Shown: positions 34,413 through 43,647 of the stretch, piece after piece
Layout of the letters: each line of letters begins with the position of its first letter
Numbering within the stretch: the stretch's first letter is position 1
Source of the DNA: Burkholderia diffusa
GTDB taxonomy: Bacteria > Pseudomonadota > Gammaproteobacteria > Burkholderiales > Burkholderiaceae
Length of the DNA stretch: 64,000 bases
Reading direction: 5' to 3'
Assembly (NCBI RefSeq): GCF_001718315.1
Contig: NZ_CP013364.1
Span: forward strand, 434,001-498,000
Notes under the pieces: model-generated
Database searches by the model: none
Told to the model about the DNA's origin: nothing
Seen by the model: only the letters and a program-made list of their open reading frames with translations
Position numbers and translations under genes: made by a program

Positions 34413-35147
34413 TCACTCTCGTTCGGTTGATACGGTGACGTTTTGCACAACGTAGAATTTCGCCACGCGCTCGCTGCTTTCCCATCCGATCGGTGCGCCG
34501 CGCGGCACGAAGAGCGCGTCGCCGGCGCCGAGCGACAGCACGCTGCCGTCGGGCGCGGCGAACCGTACGCTGCCGGCGAGCAGGAGCATGAACTCGTTCA
34601 CGCGATGCGGGCGAACGATTCGGTGATAGGGCGTCGAATCCCACGCGCCCGCGCAGTACCCGGCGCCGTCATCGATGAATACGTTGTCGCTGCGGCATTG
34701 CGGTGCGGCGCCGAGCAGCACTTCGGCCGGGAGCGACGCGGACGGCTTGAAGTCGGCGTCGGCGCGCAGCGCGAACAAGCCGCGCTTCGTCGGTTTCGTG
34801 CATGCAGCCGCGCAGAACATCACGAGCACGCGCGATTCCGCCGCGACGCGAAGCGCCGTGCCGACGCCGATGACCGCCCCCTCCCCCGGCCCCAGCACCA
34901 ACGGAGCGGCGCCCGCCGCTTCCAGCGTCAGCTCGCCTTCGACGACGATGAGGGTCTCGATGTGCGGATAACGCGCGACGTCGAACTCGCCGACGAAACG
35001 GATACGCCCGGCGGCCATCGCGTCGGGCCCTTCCCACGCGATCTCCCGATGTCGGGCGAAAGGATCGCACTCGCCGAATGCCTGCTTGCGAAAGGCGCTT
35101 GGATCAGTCGTGCCGTCGGCACTGTGCAACACGAACACTGCGGTCAT
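34413..35147 (-). CDS. bicupin (DUF861-type) protein
   Basis: 244 residues with two cupin barrels: the first around VARYPHIETLIVVEGELTL, the second with RPHRVNEFMLLLAGSV and GDALFVPRGAPIGWESSE, the typical Cupin_3 ending. The start is taken at 35147 because an upstream start (35189) adds unlike residues. Bicupins of this type include ureidoglycine aminohydrolases and non-enzymatic partners of catabolic oxidases; no specific activity can be read here. It is coupled with the DAO-like gene. Confidence 0.85.
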   Translation of the reverse strand: MTAVFVLHSADGTTDPSAFRKQAFGECDPFARHREIAWEGPDAMAAGRIRFVGEFDVARYPHIETLIVVEGELTLEAAGAAPLVLGPGEGAVIGVGTALRVAAESRVLVMFCAAACTKPTKRGLFALRADADFKPSASLPAEVLLGAAPQCRSDNVFIDDGAGYCAGAWDSTPYHRIVRPHRVNEFMLLLAGSVRFAAPDGSVLSLGAGDALFVPRGAPIGWESSERVAKFYVVQNVTVSTERE

Positions 35148-35238
35148 TTCAGCTCCTGCCCGGTGCGCGACGATGTTGTCGGGAACCACGTCGCGCGGTA
35201 TCGGAAATCATTGTTCGCGGATGTCGCCCGCGCCGCGC

Positions 35239-35709
35239 CTACGCAACGTGACACGACGCCTCGCGGCGTTCGGCATGCATGCGCACCGGCGACGTTCGCA
35301 CCGGCGCGTCATCCGGCCGGGCGAGCACGTAATCGCGCGGCGTGATCCCGAGCACCCGCCGAAAATGCCGGCACAGATGGCTCTGATCGAAGAAGCCGAC
35401 CTCGGTCGCGACCACCGACGGCGCCACACCGGCGCGCAGCAAATCCTGCGCACGCCGCACGCGCACGAGACACAAATACCGGTGCGGCGACAAGCCGACT
35501 TCGCCGCGAAAGCGCGCCGTGAAACGCGACACGCTCAATCCGGCCACGGCCGCGAGCGTGTCGAGGTTCAGCGGCTGCGCGAACGATGCGTCGATCGTGC
35601 GCAGCACGTCGCCGATCGCCGACGAGACGGGCTGCGGAACACGCGGAGCGCGCGGCGTCGCGCCTTCAAGCGATTCGTGGAACAGGGTGGCCATGCTCGC
35701 CGTCCTCAT
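35239..35709 (-). CDS. short AraC-family transcriptional regulator
   Basis: 156 residues from 35709, essentially the AraC DNA-binding domain alone: LDTLAAVAGLSVSRFTARFR and APSVVATEVGFFDQSHLCRH, then FRRVLGITPRDYV. No N-terminal sensory domain is present, so it resembles the MarA/SoxS layout with a short lead. It lies between the gamma-glutamylputrescine-oxidase-like gene and the bicupin, in the same direction, and is a candidate regulator of this locus. Confidence 0.9.
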   Translation of the reverse strand: MRTASMATLFHESLEGATPRAPRVPQPVSSAIGDVLRTIDASFAQPLNLDTLAAVAGLSVSRFTARFRGEVGLSPHRYLCLVRVRRAQDLLRAGVAPSVVATEVGFFDQSHLCRHFRRVLGITPRDYVLARPDDAPVRTSPVRMHAERREASCHVA

Positions 35710-35877
35710 GCAATCGCCTTGACGGCAGTGCCTTGTGCGATGAAATGCGCGACCGAGCGCGGCTCGATCCATGCGGCCACTCTCTTACCCACAGCCGCCC
35801 TGGCGCGGCTGGCTTCGTCCAGCGCAAGCGGGCAAATGAATCGTGCGGTCATATCGAATCCTCCCGGGGCAGCCGCT

Positions 35878-37155
35878 TCAGTGCAGGAAATCCTGCATCC
35901 GGTAATACGCGCCGACGAACGGCAGGAACCACGCGTGCCCGAAATGGCCGGGCATCGCCGGCCAGTCGAGCTCGCGCCACGGATTCGATGCGGCCATGCC
36001 GTACAGCACGTCTGCCATCACGCGGCCCATGTGCACGGACATCTGCACGCCATGGCCGCTATAGCCCATCGAGTAGTAAAGCCCGTCGTGCTGGCCTGCG
36101 CGCGGCAGCCTGTCGGCGGTGATGTCGACCAGCCCGCCCCAGCAGTAATCGAGCCGCACGTTCGCCAGTTCCGGGAAATAGCCAGCCATGCCGGCGCGCA
36201 GGATCTCGCCGCTTTTCGCATCGGAGCGCGGGCTCGACATCGCGAAGCGCGCGCGGCCGCCGAACAGCAGCCGGTTGTCGGGCGTCACGCGGAAGTAGTT
36301 GCCGATCTGCCGCGATGTGACGTACGCACGGCGATGCGGGAACAACCGGTTCAGTTGCGCGTCGGGCAACGGCTCGGTGACGACGATGAAACTGCCGACC
36401 GGTGCGATGCGCCGCCGGAACCACGGGAACGGGCCGTGTTGCGACGCACCGGTCGCGACCAGTACGCGATCGGCGACGAGCGTGCCGCGCGTGCAGGTGA
36501 TCACGTGGCGCTCGCCGTCGATCCGCTCGAGCCGCGTGACGGCCGCGTGTTCGTAGATGCGTGCGCCCGCCCGCACGGCCGCCTGCGCGAGGCCGACGCC
36601 GAACTTGCCCATGTGCATCTGCACGCCGTTACGCTGCAACAGCCCGCCGTAAAAGCCGTCCGACGCAATTTCATCGCGGATCCGCGACGGCTCGATCAGT
36701 TCGATGTCCGGATCCACGTCACGCCGCAGCGCGTCGAACGTCTTCGCCAGTCCCGCGAAATGCTGCGGCTTCGCGGCGAGCTTCAGCTTGCCGGCACGGC
36801 GGAAATCGCAGTCGATCGCATGTTCCGCGACGATCGCCTCGACGCTCTTCACCGCGCTTTCGTACGCGCGATAGAACTGCGTTGCAGACTCGGCGCCGAT
36901 CCGCGCGGCCAGCGACGCGTAATCCTGCGCGACGCCCGTGTTGCACTGGCCGCCGTTGCGGCCCGATGCTTCGCCGGCGATCTGCGCGGCTTCGAGCACG
37001 ACGACCGATACGCCGCGCCGCGCCAGCGCGAGCGCCGCCGACAGGCCGGTGAAACCGCCGCCGATCACGGCCACGTCGGCGCGACCTTCGACGGGCCCTT
37101 CGCAACCTGCACGAAACGCGGGACGCGTATCCAGCCAGTACGATTCGAATTTCAT
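35878..37155 (-). CDS. FAD-dependent oxidoreductase, gamma-glutamylputrescine-oxidase-like
   Basis: The start at 37155 (MKFESYWLDTRPAF, with AAGGATCCG before it) matches the PuuB/OrdL family; an ATG at 37212 is the alternative. The 425-residue protein has the FAD fold ADVAVIGGGFTGLSAALALA, the motif GEASGRNGGQCNTG used for FAD attachment or positioning in this family, and the C-terminal GLYYSMGYSGHGVQMSVHMG. PuuB oxidises gamma-glutamylputrescine to an aldehyde, hydrogen peroxide and ammonia. No glutamylputrescine synthetase is near, so another secondary amine or amino acid may be the substrate. The upstream element at 37210-37310 is shared with three other promoters. Confidence 0.88.
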   Translation of the reverse strand: MKFESYWLDTRPAFRAGCEGPVEGRADVAVIGGGFTGLSAALALARRGVSVVVLEAAQIAGEASGRNGGQCNTGVAQDYASLAARIGAESATQFYRAYESAVKSVEAIVAEHAIDCDFRRAGKLKLAAKPQHFAGLAKTFDALRRDVDPDIELIEPSRIRDEIASDGFYGGLLQRNGVQMHMGKFGVGLAQAAVRAGARIYEHAAVTRLERIDGERHVITCTRGTLVADRVLVATGASQHGPFPWFRRRIAPVGSFIVVTEPLPDAQLNRLFPHRRAYVTSRQIGNYFRVTPDNRLLFGGRARFAMSSPRSDAKSGEILRAGMAGYFPELANVRLDYCWGGLVDITADRLPRAGQHDGLYYSMGYSGHGVQMSVHMGRVMADVLYGMAASNPWRELDWPAMPGHFGHAWFLPFVGAYYRMQDFLH

Positions 37156-37209
37156 CGGATCCTTCTCGAGCATTCCGTCGACAGCGATCGGCGATCGCCC
37201 GTTGAAAGC

Positions 37210-37310
37210 CATTTAATCACCGTCAAAAAGCGCGGTTGCCGCGTATTCGCGCGCGGTACACGCACGATTCACCGTTTTGCACGACCGTCGCAGCACACTA
37301 TGCGGCAACG
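37210..37310 (-). promoter_or_regulatory. shared upstream element, copy 1 (flavin oxidoreductase)
   Basis: On the + strand this reads CATTTAATCACCG at 37210, CACGATTCACCGTTTTG at 37263-37279 and CGCAGCA at 37289-37295. The same blocks, in the same order and spacing, occur at 42940-43040 and more loosely at 44374-44474 and 46608-46712 (reversed). Its position between the ABC ATPase stop and the oxidoreductase start marks a separate promoter. Confidence 0.65.
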
Positions 37311-37355
37311 CTGCTCGCCGCACCGGCGACCGCGACGGACGAACGATTCGGCATG

Positions 37356-39227
37356 CTACTGACGCACCGGCTGCGCCGTTGCGACGCCCTTCGCCGGCTC
37401 GGCCTGGAAGCGCGCGAGATCCGCCTCGCTGCGATGACACAACACCTGCGCGCCATTCTCGAGCGTGCGCAGCGCGGGCGCGGTCCGGTTGCACACGCCG
37501 TCCACCCGCATCGCGCAGCGCGACAGGAACGGGCACAGCTCGGCGTCGTCGGCGCTCGCGCCGATCGGCACGAGCGGCCGGTGGCAGCGTTCGGCCGCAT
37601 CGTCGAGCCAGCCCGCGCGCAATTCCGGCGCGGACGACACGAGCAGATGCGAATACGGGTGATAAGGCGGCGCGCACAGCGCGTCGCGGCTGCCCGTTTC
37701 AACGCGGCGGCCCGCGTACAGCACGACGATGTCGTCGCTGATCGCGCGCACTTTCGCGATGTCGTGCGTGATGAACACGTACGACACGCCGAGCTTCGCC
37801 TGCAGGTCGCGCAGCAAGTCCATGATCGCGGCGCCGACCACGGTGTCGAGTGCCGACGTGACCTCGTCGCACAGGATCAGGTCGGGCTCGGCCGCGAGCG
37901 CACGCGCGAGGTTCACCCGCTGCTTCTGCCCGCCGGACAGCTCGCCGGTGCGCCGCGCGGCCACCGCCTGCGGCAGCCGCACGAGATCGAGCAGCTCGGC
38001 GACACGCTGCCGCGCACGCGCGCCCTTGATCCCGTGATAGAACGCAAGCGGCCGTGCGAGCGTGCGCTCGACGGTATGCACCGGGTTGAGCGCGGTATCG
38101 GCGTTCTGGAACACGATCTGCACGCGACGGTGCTGCTCCTTGGTGCGCTTGGCTATGTCGAGCGCGAGCGGCTCGCCGTCGAGCAGAATCCGACCGGCCG
38201 TCGCCGGCACGAGACCCGCGATCACCTTCGCGAGCGTCGTCTTGCCCGAGCCCGATTCGCCGATCACGCCAACCGTCTGCCCGCGCCCGATGCGCAGGTC
38301 CACTTCGTGCAGGATCACCTTCGCGGGCCAGCCTTTCGCGGTCCGGCCGCCGTAGCCGGCGACCGCGCCGCGCACGTCGAGCAGCGGCGCCGGCGCGGCG
38401 CTCGCCGCTTTCGCATCGCGTTCGGCATCGGTCGGCGTCACCGCTGCGATCAGGCTTTGCGTGTACGGATGCGTCGGCGCATGCAGGATCTGTTCGGTAT
38501 CGCCTGCTTCGCGGATCACGCCGTCGCTCAGCACGACGATCCGGTCGGCCATCTGCGCGACCACGGCCAGGTCGTGCGATACGTAGACGGCGCTCATCCC
38601 GTAGCGCCGGATCACGCTCTTGAAGGCCTGCAGCACGTCGATCTGCGTAGTCACGTCGAGCGCGGTGGTCGGCTCGTCGAGAATCACCAGCTCCGGATCG
38701 GTGATCAGCGCCATCGCGGCCATCAGCCGCTGCAGCTGACCGCCCGACACCTGATGCGGATAGCGTTTGCCGATCGTCTCGGGTTCGGGCAGCGCGAGCG
38801 CGCGGAACAGCTCGACCGCCTTCGCCTGCGCGTCGCGCTTCGACAGCGTCTTGTGGATCAGCGCGCTCTCGATCACCTGATCGAGAATCGTGCGCGACGG
38901 GTTGAACGCGGCGGCCGCGCTCTGCGCGATGTATGCGACCTTGCGGCCGCGCAGCGCGGCCAGTGCCGGCGCGGGCAACGTGCAGACATCCGTGCCGCCG
39001 AGCTTCACCGAACCGCCGGCGATCCGGCAGCCGGCACGCGCATGGCCCATCAGCGACAGCGCGATCGTCGTCTTGCCGGAGCCCGATTCGCCGATCAGCG
39101 CGAGCACCTCGCCTCGCCCGATATCGAAGTCGACGCCGTGAACGATCGTCGTTTCCTCGCCGCCCGGCCGGCCGCCGACCACGCGCAGCCCGCGCACCTC
39201 GACGAGCGGAGTCGAATCGTGTCGCAT
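37356..39227 (-). CDS. ABC transporter ATP-binding protein with two ATPase domains (peptide/opine type)
   Basis: 623 residues. Each half has a Walker A GESGSGKTT, a signature (HQVSGGQLQRL in the first, GELSGGQKQRV in the second) and a Walker B (ELVILDEPTTALD, DLILCDEVTSALD). The C-terminal CPFLSRCAMRVDGVCN is the oligopeptide-ABC extension with its Cys. It is a natural DppD-DppF fusion, as in YejF/GsiA-type systems. Its ATG overlaps the permease stop codon as TGATG, so it is co-translated. It powers import of the substrate bound by the 41250-42833 product. Confidence 0.95.
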   Translation of the reverse strand: MRHDSTPLVEVRGLRVVGGRPGGEETTIVHGVDFDIGRGEVLALIGESGSGKTTIALSLMGHARAGCRIAGGSVKLGGTDVCTLPAPALAALRGRKVAYIAQSAAAAFNPSRTILDQVIESALIHKTLSKRDAQAKAVELFRALALPEPETIGKRYPHQVSGGQLQRLMAAMALITDPELVILDEPTTALDVTTQIDVLQAFKSVIRRYGMSAVYVSHDLAVVAQMADRIVVLSDGVIREAGDTEQILHAPTHPYTQSLIAAVTPTDAERDAKAASAAPAPLLDVRGAVAGYGGRTAKGWPAKVILHEVDLRIGRGQTVGVIGESGSGKTTLAKVIAGLVPATAGRILLDGEPLALDIAKRTKEQHRRVQIVFQNADTALNPVHTVERTLARPLAFYHGIKGARARQRVAELLDLVRLPQAVAARRTGELSGGQKQRVNLARALAAEPDLILCDEVTSALDTVVGAAIMDLLRDLQAKLGVSYVFITHDIAKVRAISDDIVVLYAGRRVETGSRDALCAPPYHPYSHLLVSSAPELRAGWLDDAAERCHRPLVPIGASADDAELCPFLSRCAMRVDGVCNRTAPALRTLENGAQVLCHRSEADLARFQAEPAKGVATAQPVRQ

Positions 39228-40195
39228 CAGTGTTCTCCGGCGGCGACGGCCGCACCCTTGCGGCGGCCGCGATGCGGCAGTCCGTCGATCAACAGGTTGA
39301 CGCCCACCGTCAGGATCGCGATCGCGACCGCGGGCATGATCGCGACGGCCGAGCCGTCGCCGAGGCTCGCGATGTTCTCGCGCACGAGCGAGCCGAGGTC
39401 CGCGTACGGCGGCTGCACGCCGAGCCCGAGAAAGCTCAGGCCGCTCAGCAGCAGCACGACGAACGTGAAGCGCAGCCCGGTATCGGCGAGCATCGGGTGG
39501 ATCATGTTCGGCAGCATCTCGACGCACGCGATGTACAGCGCGCTTTCGCCGCGCGCACGTGCAACCTGCACGAATTCGAGCGTGCTGATGTTGACGGCCA
39601 GCGCGCGCGCGATCCGGTACGAGCCGGGCATGTAGCTGACCGCCGCGGTCAGGACCAGGAGCGGCAGCGACGAGCCGAACGCGGCGACGAACATCAACGC
39701 GAACATCTTCGACGGAATCGACGTGAGCGCATCGAGCAGCCGGCTCATCGTCTCGTCGACCGCGCGGCCCGACACGGTCGCGAGCAGCCCGAGCGTCGTG
39801 CCGGTCAGCGCGGCAAGCAGCACCGCCGCGAGCGCGAGCAGCACGGTCAGGCGCGTGCCGTACAGGATCCGGCTCAGCATGTCGCGGCCGAGGAAGTCGG
39901 AGCCGAACGGCAGCTTCGCGCTGAACGGCGCGAACACGTCCGGCGTGACGATCGCGCCGACGTCGTGCGGCGCGAGCAGCGGCGCGAACGCCGCGATGAA
40001 CAGCATCAGCGCGACCATCGACAGGCCGACACGGCCGCCGGTCGTCAGTGCCATGCGCGCGGCGCGGCGCTTGGGCGGCTGGTCGGGTGCGGGTGCGGCG
40101 GGCGGCGTCGCGCCGCTCCACGGCGGAGGCTGATCGCCGGACGGCGGCAGCGCGCTGCTGCGTTGAACGGGTTCGGTCGGGTGCATGGGCGGCAT
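39227..40195 (-). CDS. ABC transporter permease, DppC/OppC type
   Basis: 322 residues with a Pro-rich cytoplasmic lead (about 1-45), one helix and the BPD_transp_1 domain (about 110-310). The family segment FGSDFLGRDMLSRILYG and the EAA loop with ARALAVNISTLEFVQVARAR are present. It forms the heterodimeric inner-membrane channel with the 40217-41170 permease and ends overlapping the ATPase gene. Confidence 0.93.
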   Translation of the reverse strand: MPPMHPTEPVQRSSALPPSGDQPPPWSGATPPAAPAPDQPPKRRAARMALTTGGRVGLSMVALMLFIAAFAPLLAPHDVGAIVTPDVFAPFSAKLPFGSDFLGRDMLSRILYGTRLTVLLALAAVLLAALTGTTLGLLATVSGRAVDETMSRLLDALTSIPSKMFALMFVAAFGSSLPLLVLTAAVSYMPGSYRIARALAVNISTLEFVQVARARGESALYIACVEMLPNMIHPMLADTGLRFTFVVLLLSGLSFLGLGVQPPYADLGSLVRENIASLGDGSAVAIMPAVAIAILTVGVNLLIDGLPHRGRRKGAAVAAGEH

Positions 40196-40216
40196 CTCGG
40201 AAGGAGGACGGAACGC

Positions 40217-41170
40217 TCAGGTCCGCAGTCTCGGGTTCGACACGATCGAGCACAGGTCGGCGAACAGCACGAGCGTCAGGTAGGCGACGCAGAAGATCAG
40301 CGTGCACGCCTGGACCAACGGGAAATCGCGGTTGCCGACGGCATCGACCATCAGGCTCGCGAGGCCTGGATAGTTGAAGATCGTCTCGACGACGATCACG
40401 CCGCCGAGCAGATACGACAGGCTCAACGCGATCGCGTTGGCAATCGGGCCGATCGCGTTCGGCAGCGCGTGGCGCAGCACGACACGCGCGGGGCTCGCGC
40501 CCTTGAGCACGGCCATCTCGACATACGACGCGCTCAGTTGCTCGATCACCGCGGCGCGCGTCATCCGTGCCATCTGCGCGATCACGACCGCGCACAGCGT
40601 CAGCACCGGCATCGCGTACGCCCGCAGGAAATCGTGCAGGCTTTCGATCGGGCCGCTGTACGACAGCGCGGACAGCCAGTGCAGCTTCACGGCCAGCACG
40701 AGCACGGCGACCGTCGCGATCAGGAATTCAGGCGTCGCGACGAGCGACAGCGTCCCGAGGCTGATCATGCGATCGACCACCGACTCGCGCTTGACCGCCG
40801 CGAGGATCCCGAGCAGCAGCGCGATCGGCACCGACACGGCGGTCGTGATCGCCGCAAGCGCGAGCGATTTCGGCAGGCGCCCGCCGATCATCTCCGACAC
40901 CGGCATGTCGCCCGACAGCGAGCGGCCGAAATCGCCGTGCAGCAGCCCCGCGAGCCAGTGCAGGTAGCGCACGTGGGCCGGCATGTCGAGGCCGAACTGC
41001 TGACGCAGCGCGGCGACCGTCTCCGGGGTCGCGGACTGGCCGAGCGCGGCCTGCGCGGCGTCGCCCGGCAGCAGGTTCGTGATCGTGAAGATGATCGCGG
41101 ACACGATCAGCAGCGTCAGCGCGGTGACCGCAATGCGCCGGCCGATCAGCCCGAGCAGGATTCGATTCAT
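40217..41170 (-). CDS. ABC transporter permease, DppB/OppB type
   Basis: 317 residues. The N-terminal RRIAVTALTLLIVSAIIFTI helix is followed by LPGDAAQAALGQSATPETVA, the periplasmic loop of DppB proteins, and a six-helix permease domain with the EAA-type loop EMAVLKGASPARVVLRHALP. Partner of the DppC-type permease 21 bases downstream. Confidence 0.93.
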   Translation of the reverse strand: MNRILLGLIGRRIAVTALTLLIVSAIIFTITNLLPGDAAQAALGQSATPETVAALRQQFGLDMPAHVRYLHWLAGLLHGDFGRSLSGDMPVSEMIGGRLPKSLALAAITTAVSVPIALLLGILAAVKRESVVDRMISLGTLSLVATPEFLIATVAVLVLAVKLHWLSALSYSGPIESLHDFLRAYAMPVLTLCAVVIAQMARMTRAAVIEQLSASYVEMAVLKGASPARVVLRHALPNAIGPIANAIALSLSYLLGGVIVVETIFNYPGLASLMVDAVGNRDFPLVQACTLIFCVAYLTLVLFADLCSIVSNPRLRT

Positions 41171-41249
41171 GAAGCGGCACTCCGGAAAAGGTCGCGCGCG
41201 GCCGGTGCAGTCGCCCGCACCGGCCGCGCGGCGGCGGCATGCACCGGGC

Positions 41250-42833
41250 TCAGGCGTTCCACCACACGTGCTCGGCGAACATGAAGCCCATCATTCCACC
41301 GGTCGGGATCGAACCGAGGCCCGCGAGCCGCTTGTCGTAGCCGTCGAGGAAGCTGATGAAGGCCGGAATGCCGACCCGGCACTGCTGCGCGACGAGCACC
41401 TGCATGTCGCCGTACATCTGCTTGCGCTTCGCGTCGTCGGTTTCCGAACGCGCGGCGAGCAGCAACTGGTCGAACTTCGCGTTCTTCCAGCCCGATTCGT
41501 TCCACGGCGCATCGGACTTGAAGAACTGCGTGAACACCACGTCGGCGCTCGAGCGCGGGTTGATGTTGCCGAAGCCGAGCGGATGCTTCATCCAGTGGTT
41601 CGACCAGTAGCCGTCGGGCGATACGCGGTTCACCTGCAGGTTCAGCCCGATCTTCTGGCCGGCCTGCTGCAGCAGCACGGCCATTTCGATCGACCCGTTC
41701 GCGTCGGACGTCGCATAGATCGGCGGCAGCGTGACGCCCAGCGCGCCCGCCTTCTGGAACAGGAACTTCGCCTTGTCCGGATCGTGCGGCCGCTGCGGCA
41801 GCGACGCGTTGAAATAGCGATGCCCCGGCGGGATCGGCTGGTCGTTGCCGATCACCGCGTAGCCGCGAAACACCGCCGAGCGGATCTGCTCGCGATCGAA
41901 CAGGTACTTCATCCCTTCGACGAAATCCGGATTCGCGGTGATCGGGTTGTCGCTACGCACGATCAGATCGGTATAGAGCCCCGACTTGGTTTCCTGCAAC
42001 GCATAGCCCGGCGTCGACGCCACCCGCTGCGTCGAGCGCGGATCGATCGCGTTGATCAGGTGCACGTCGCCCGACAGCAGCGCGTTCAGGCGCGCGGCGC
42101 TGTCGCTGATGCCGATCAGCTCGATCTCGTCGAGGTACGGCATCCCCGGCTTGAAGTAGCTGTCGTTTCGCACGCCGACGGTCGACACGCCCGGCTTGAA
42201 CGACTTCAGCTTGTACGGGCCGCAACCGATGCCGGTGCTGAAGTCGGTCGTGCCGTCCTTGACGATCACGAGCTGCGGCGTCGCGAGGATCACCGGCAGG
42301 TCGGCGTTCGCGCTGACGAGCGTGAGCGTGACCTCGTCCGGGCCGCTCGCCTTCGCATCGGCGAACTGATCGGCGAGCGGCTTGACCTTCGACGCGGTGG
42401 CCGCGTTCTTGTGGCGCATCAGCGAGAACACCACATCGGCCGGCCCGACCGGCTTCCCGTCGTGGAACGTGACGCCCTTGCGCAGCTTGATGATCCACGT
42501 CTTCGCGTCGGTCGTCTGCAACGACTGGGCGAGGTTCATCTGCGGCGTCAGGCTCGCATCGAGCTGCGTGAGGCCGCTATAGAACATGAAGAAACGAATG
42601 TAGTCGGCGCCCGTCGAGCCCTTGGCGGGGTCGAGCGTATCGGCCGTCGAACTCGATTCGTTCGCGACACGGATCTTGCCGCCGCGCTTCGGTGCCGGCG
42701 CGGCGAACGCGGACTGCGCGTCCATCAGCAGCCCGCCGCCGCCGACGGCCATCATGCCGCTCGCCGCCATGACCCGCATCATGTCGCGGCGCGTGAAGCC
42801 GCCCTTGCCGCCGTTGTCGATATCGTCGCTCAT
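41250..42833 (-). CDS. ABC transporter periplasmic substrate-binding protein (SBP_bac_5)
   Basis: 527 residues with a Tat-type leader (FTRRDMMRVMAASGMMAVGG, then AQSAFAAPAP). The family-5 motifs are clear: AKTWIIKLRKGVTFHDGKPV, ADVVFSLMRHKN and FNASLPQRPHDPDKAKFLFQ. These proteins bind peptides, opines, nickel or amine conjugates. Export folded by Tat is a little unusual for this family but common in Burkholderia homologues. The start at 42833 is the first after the conserved upstream element at 42940-43040. Confidence 0.93.
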   Translation of the reverse strand: MSDDIDNGGKGGFTRRDMMRVMAASGMMAVGGGGLLMDAQSAFAAPAPKRGGKIRVANESSSTADTLDPAKGSTGADYIRFFMFYSGLTQLDASLTPQMNLAQSLQTTDAKTWIIKLRKGVTFHDGKPVGPADVVFSLMRHKNAATASKVKPLADQFADAKASGPDEVTLTLVSANADLPVILATPQLVIVKDGTTDFSTGIGCGPYKLKSFKPGVSTVGVRNDSYFKPGMPYLDEIELIGISDSAARLNALLSGDVHLINAIDPRSTQRVASTPGYALQETKSGLYTDLIVRSDNPITANPDFVEGMKYLFDREQIRSAVFRGYAVIGNDQPIPPGHRYFNASLPQRPHDPDKAKFLFQKAGALGVTLPPIYATSDANGSIEMAVLLQQAGQKIGLNLQVNRVSPDGYWSNHWMKHPLGFGNINPRSSADVVFTQFFKSDAPWNESGWKNAKFDQLLLAARSETDDAKRKQMYGDMQVLVAQQCRVGIPAFISFLDGYDKRLAGLGSIPTGGMMGFMFAEHVWWNA

Positions 42834-43647
42834 CCGAACTGCTCCTGACTGTGGAAAGTGGGTCCTGGGGTCCAGCGTGGTTCGAGAAACCCGTCGCGGC
42901 CGCGTGCTGGTAGCGGGCGCGACGTCATGCGCATTGAGTTCATTTAAGCATCGCCAAAATGCGGGTTGTCGCGATTCGGGGCGGCTGCACCACACGATTC
43001 GACCGTTTTGGGCCACCTGCGCAGCATGATTTGCTGCGTGAGCGCACCTGCCGGCGTTTGCGCGATGCGATGCCGCGACGGTCGGGGTAACGGTGGCACG
43101 GCGACGGAAGTGATCAAGCGACGCACGCGGCGAATTGCGCCGACAACACTGCCGGCTCGGCATCGCTAACGCCTTCGGCCCGCGCAGGCAGCGTGCTCCT
43201 GTCGAACCGACGGCCGTGCGATCTCGCGGCGCCTTCCAGTGCCTCCGCACGAAAATTCAGATGATTGCGTTGTGCTTTCGAACCGACCTGCCGCCGCACC
43301 GGTGCACGGCGCCGCGCCATGCGAACGCCGAGACGCCCCGCGCGATCCGGTCTACGGCGCGTTCTGGATCGGCGTATGCAAATTCATGCCGGGTATTTGC
43401 CGGCGCAACGTGACAGAGTCGGAGACGACGCAGCCTTCGTGTGCGGCGCGCATGGATTTGCCGGGGATGGTGAAGGCGCCGGCCAGGTCGGCGCGGGCGC
43501 GACGCGTTGCTGCGCCGCGCATGCCGGCGAGCGTGACGAGGGATGACACGCGCGGCGCACGTGTCGATGCGATCTTGCAGCGCTGCCGGCATGCCGCGTG
43601 CGGCGGTGATCCCCAACGTCGCGGCACGCCGGCAACGCGCCGCGCGC
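42834..43647. other. 814-base intergenic region upstream of the ABC operon
   Basis: It contains the conserved element (42940-43040) close to the binding-protein gene. The remaining ~600 bases hold no recognisable gene; frames on either strand are Arg-rich chance openings. Confidence 0.45.
42940..43040 (-). promoter_or_regulatory. shared upstream element, copy 2, with perfect dyad (ABC operon)
   Basis: The + strand reads CATTTAAGCATCG at 42941, CACGATTCGACCGTTTTG at 42993-43010, then the perfect dyad CGCAGCA-TGATT-TGCTGCG at 43020-43038. Blocks one and two match copy 1 with few changes across about 95 bases. The dyad is the clearest candidate for the regulator's binding site. Confidence 0.7.

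Noticed and set aside
38933-41284. A 783-residue + strand frame across the ABC transporter genes
   Set aside because: Composed almost entirely of Arg/Asp/His/Gln and antisense to three clearly recognisable genes.
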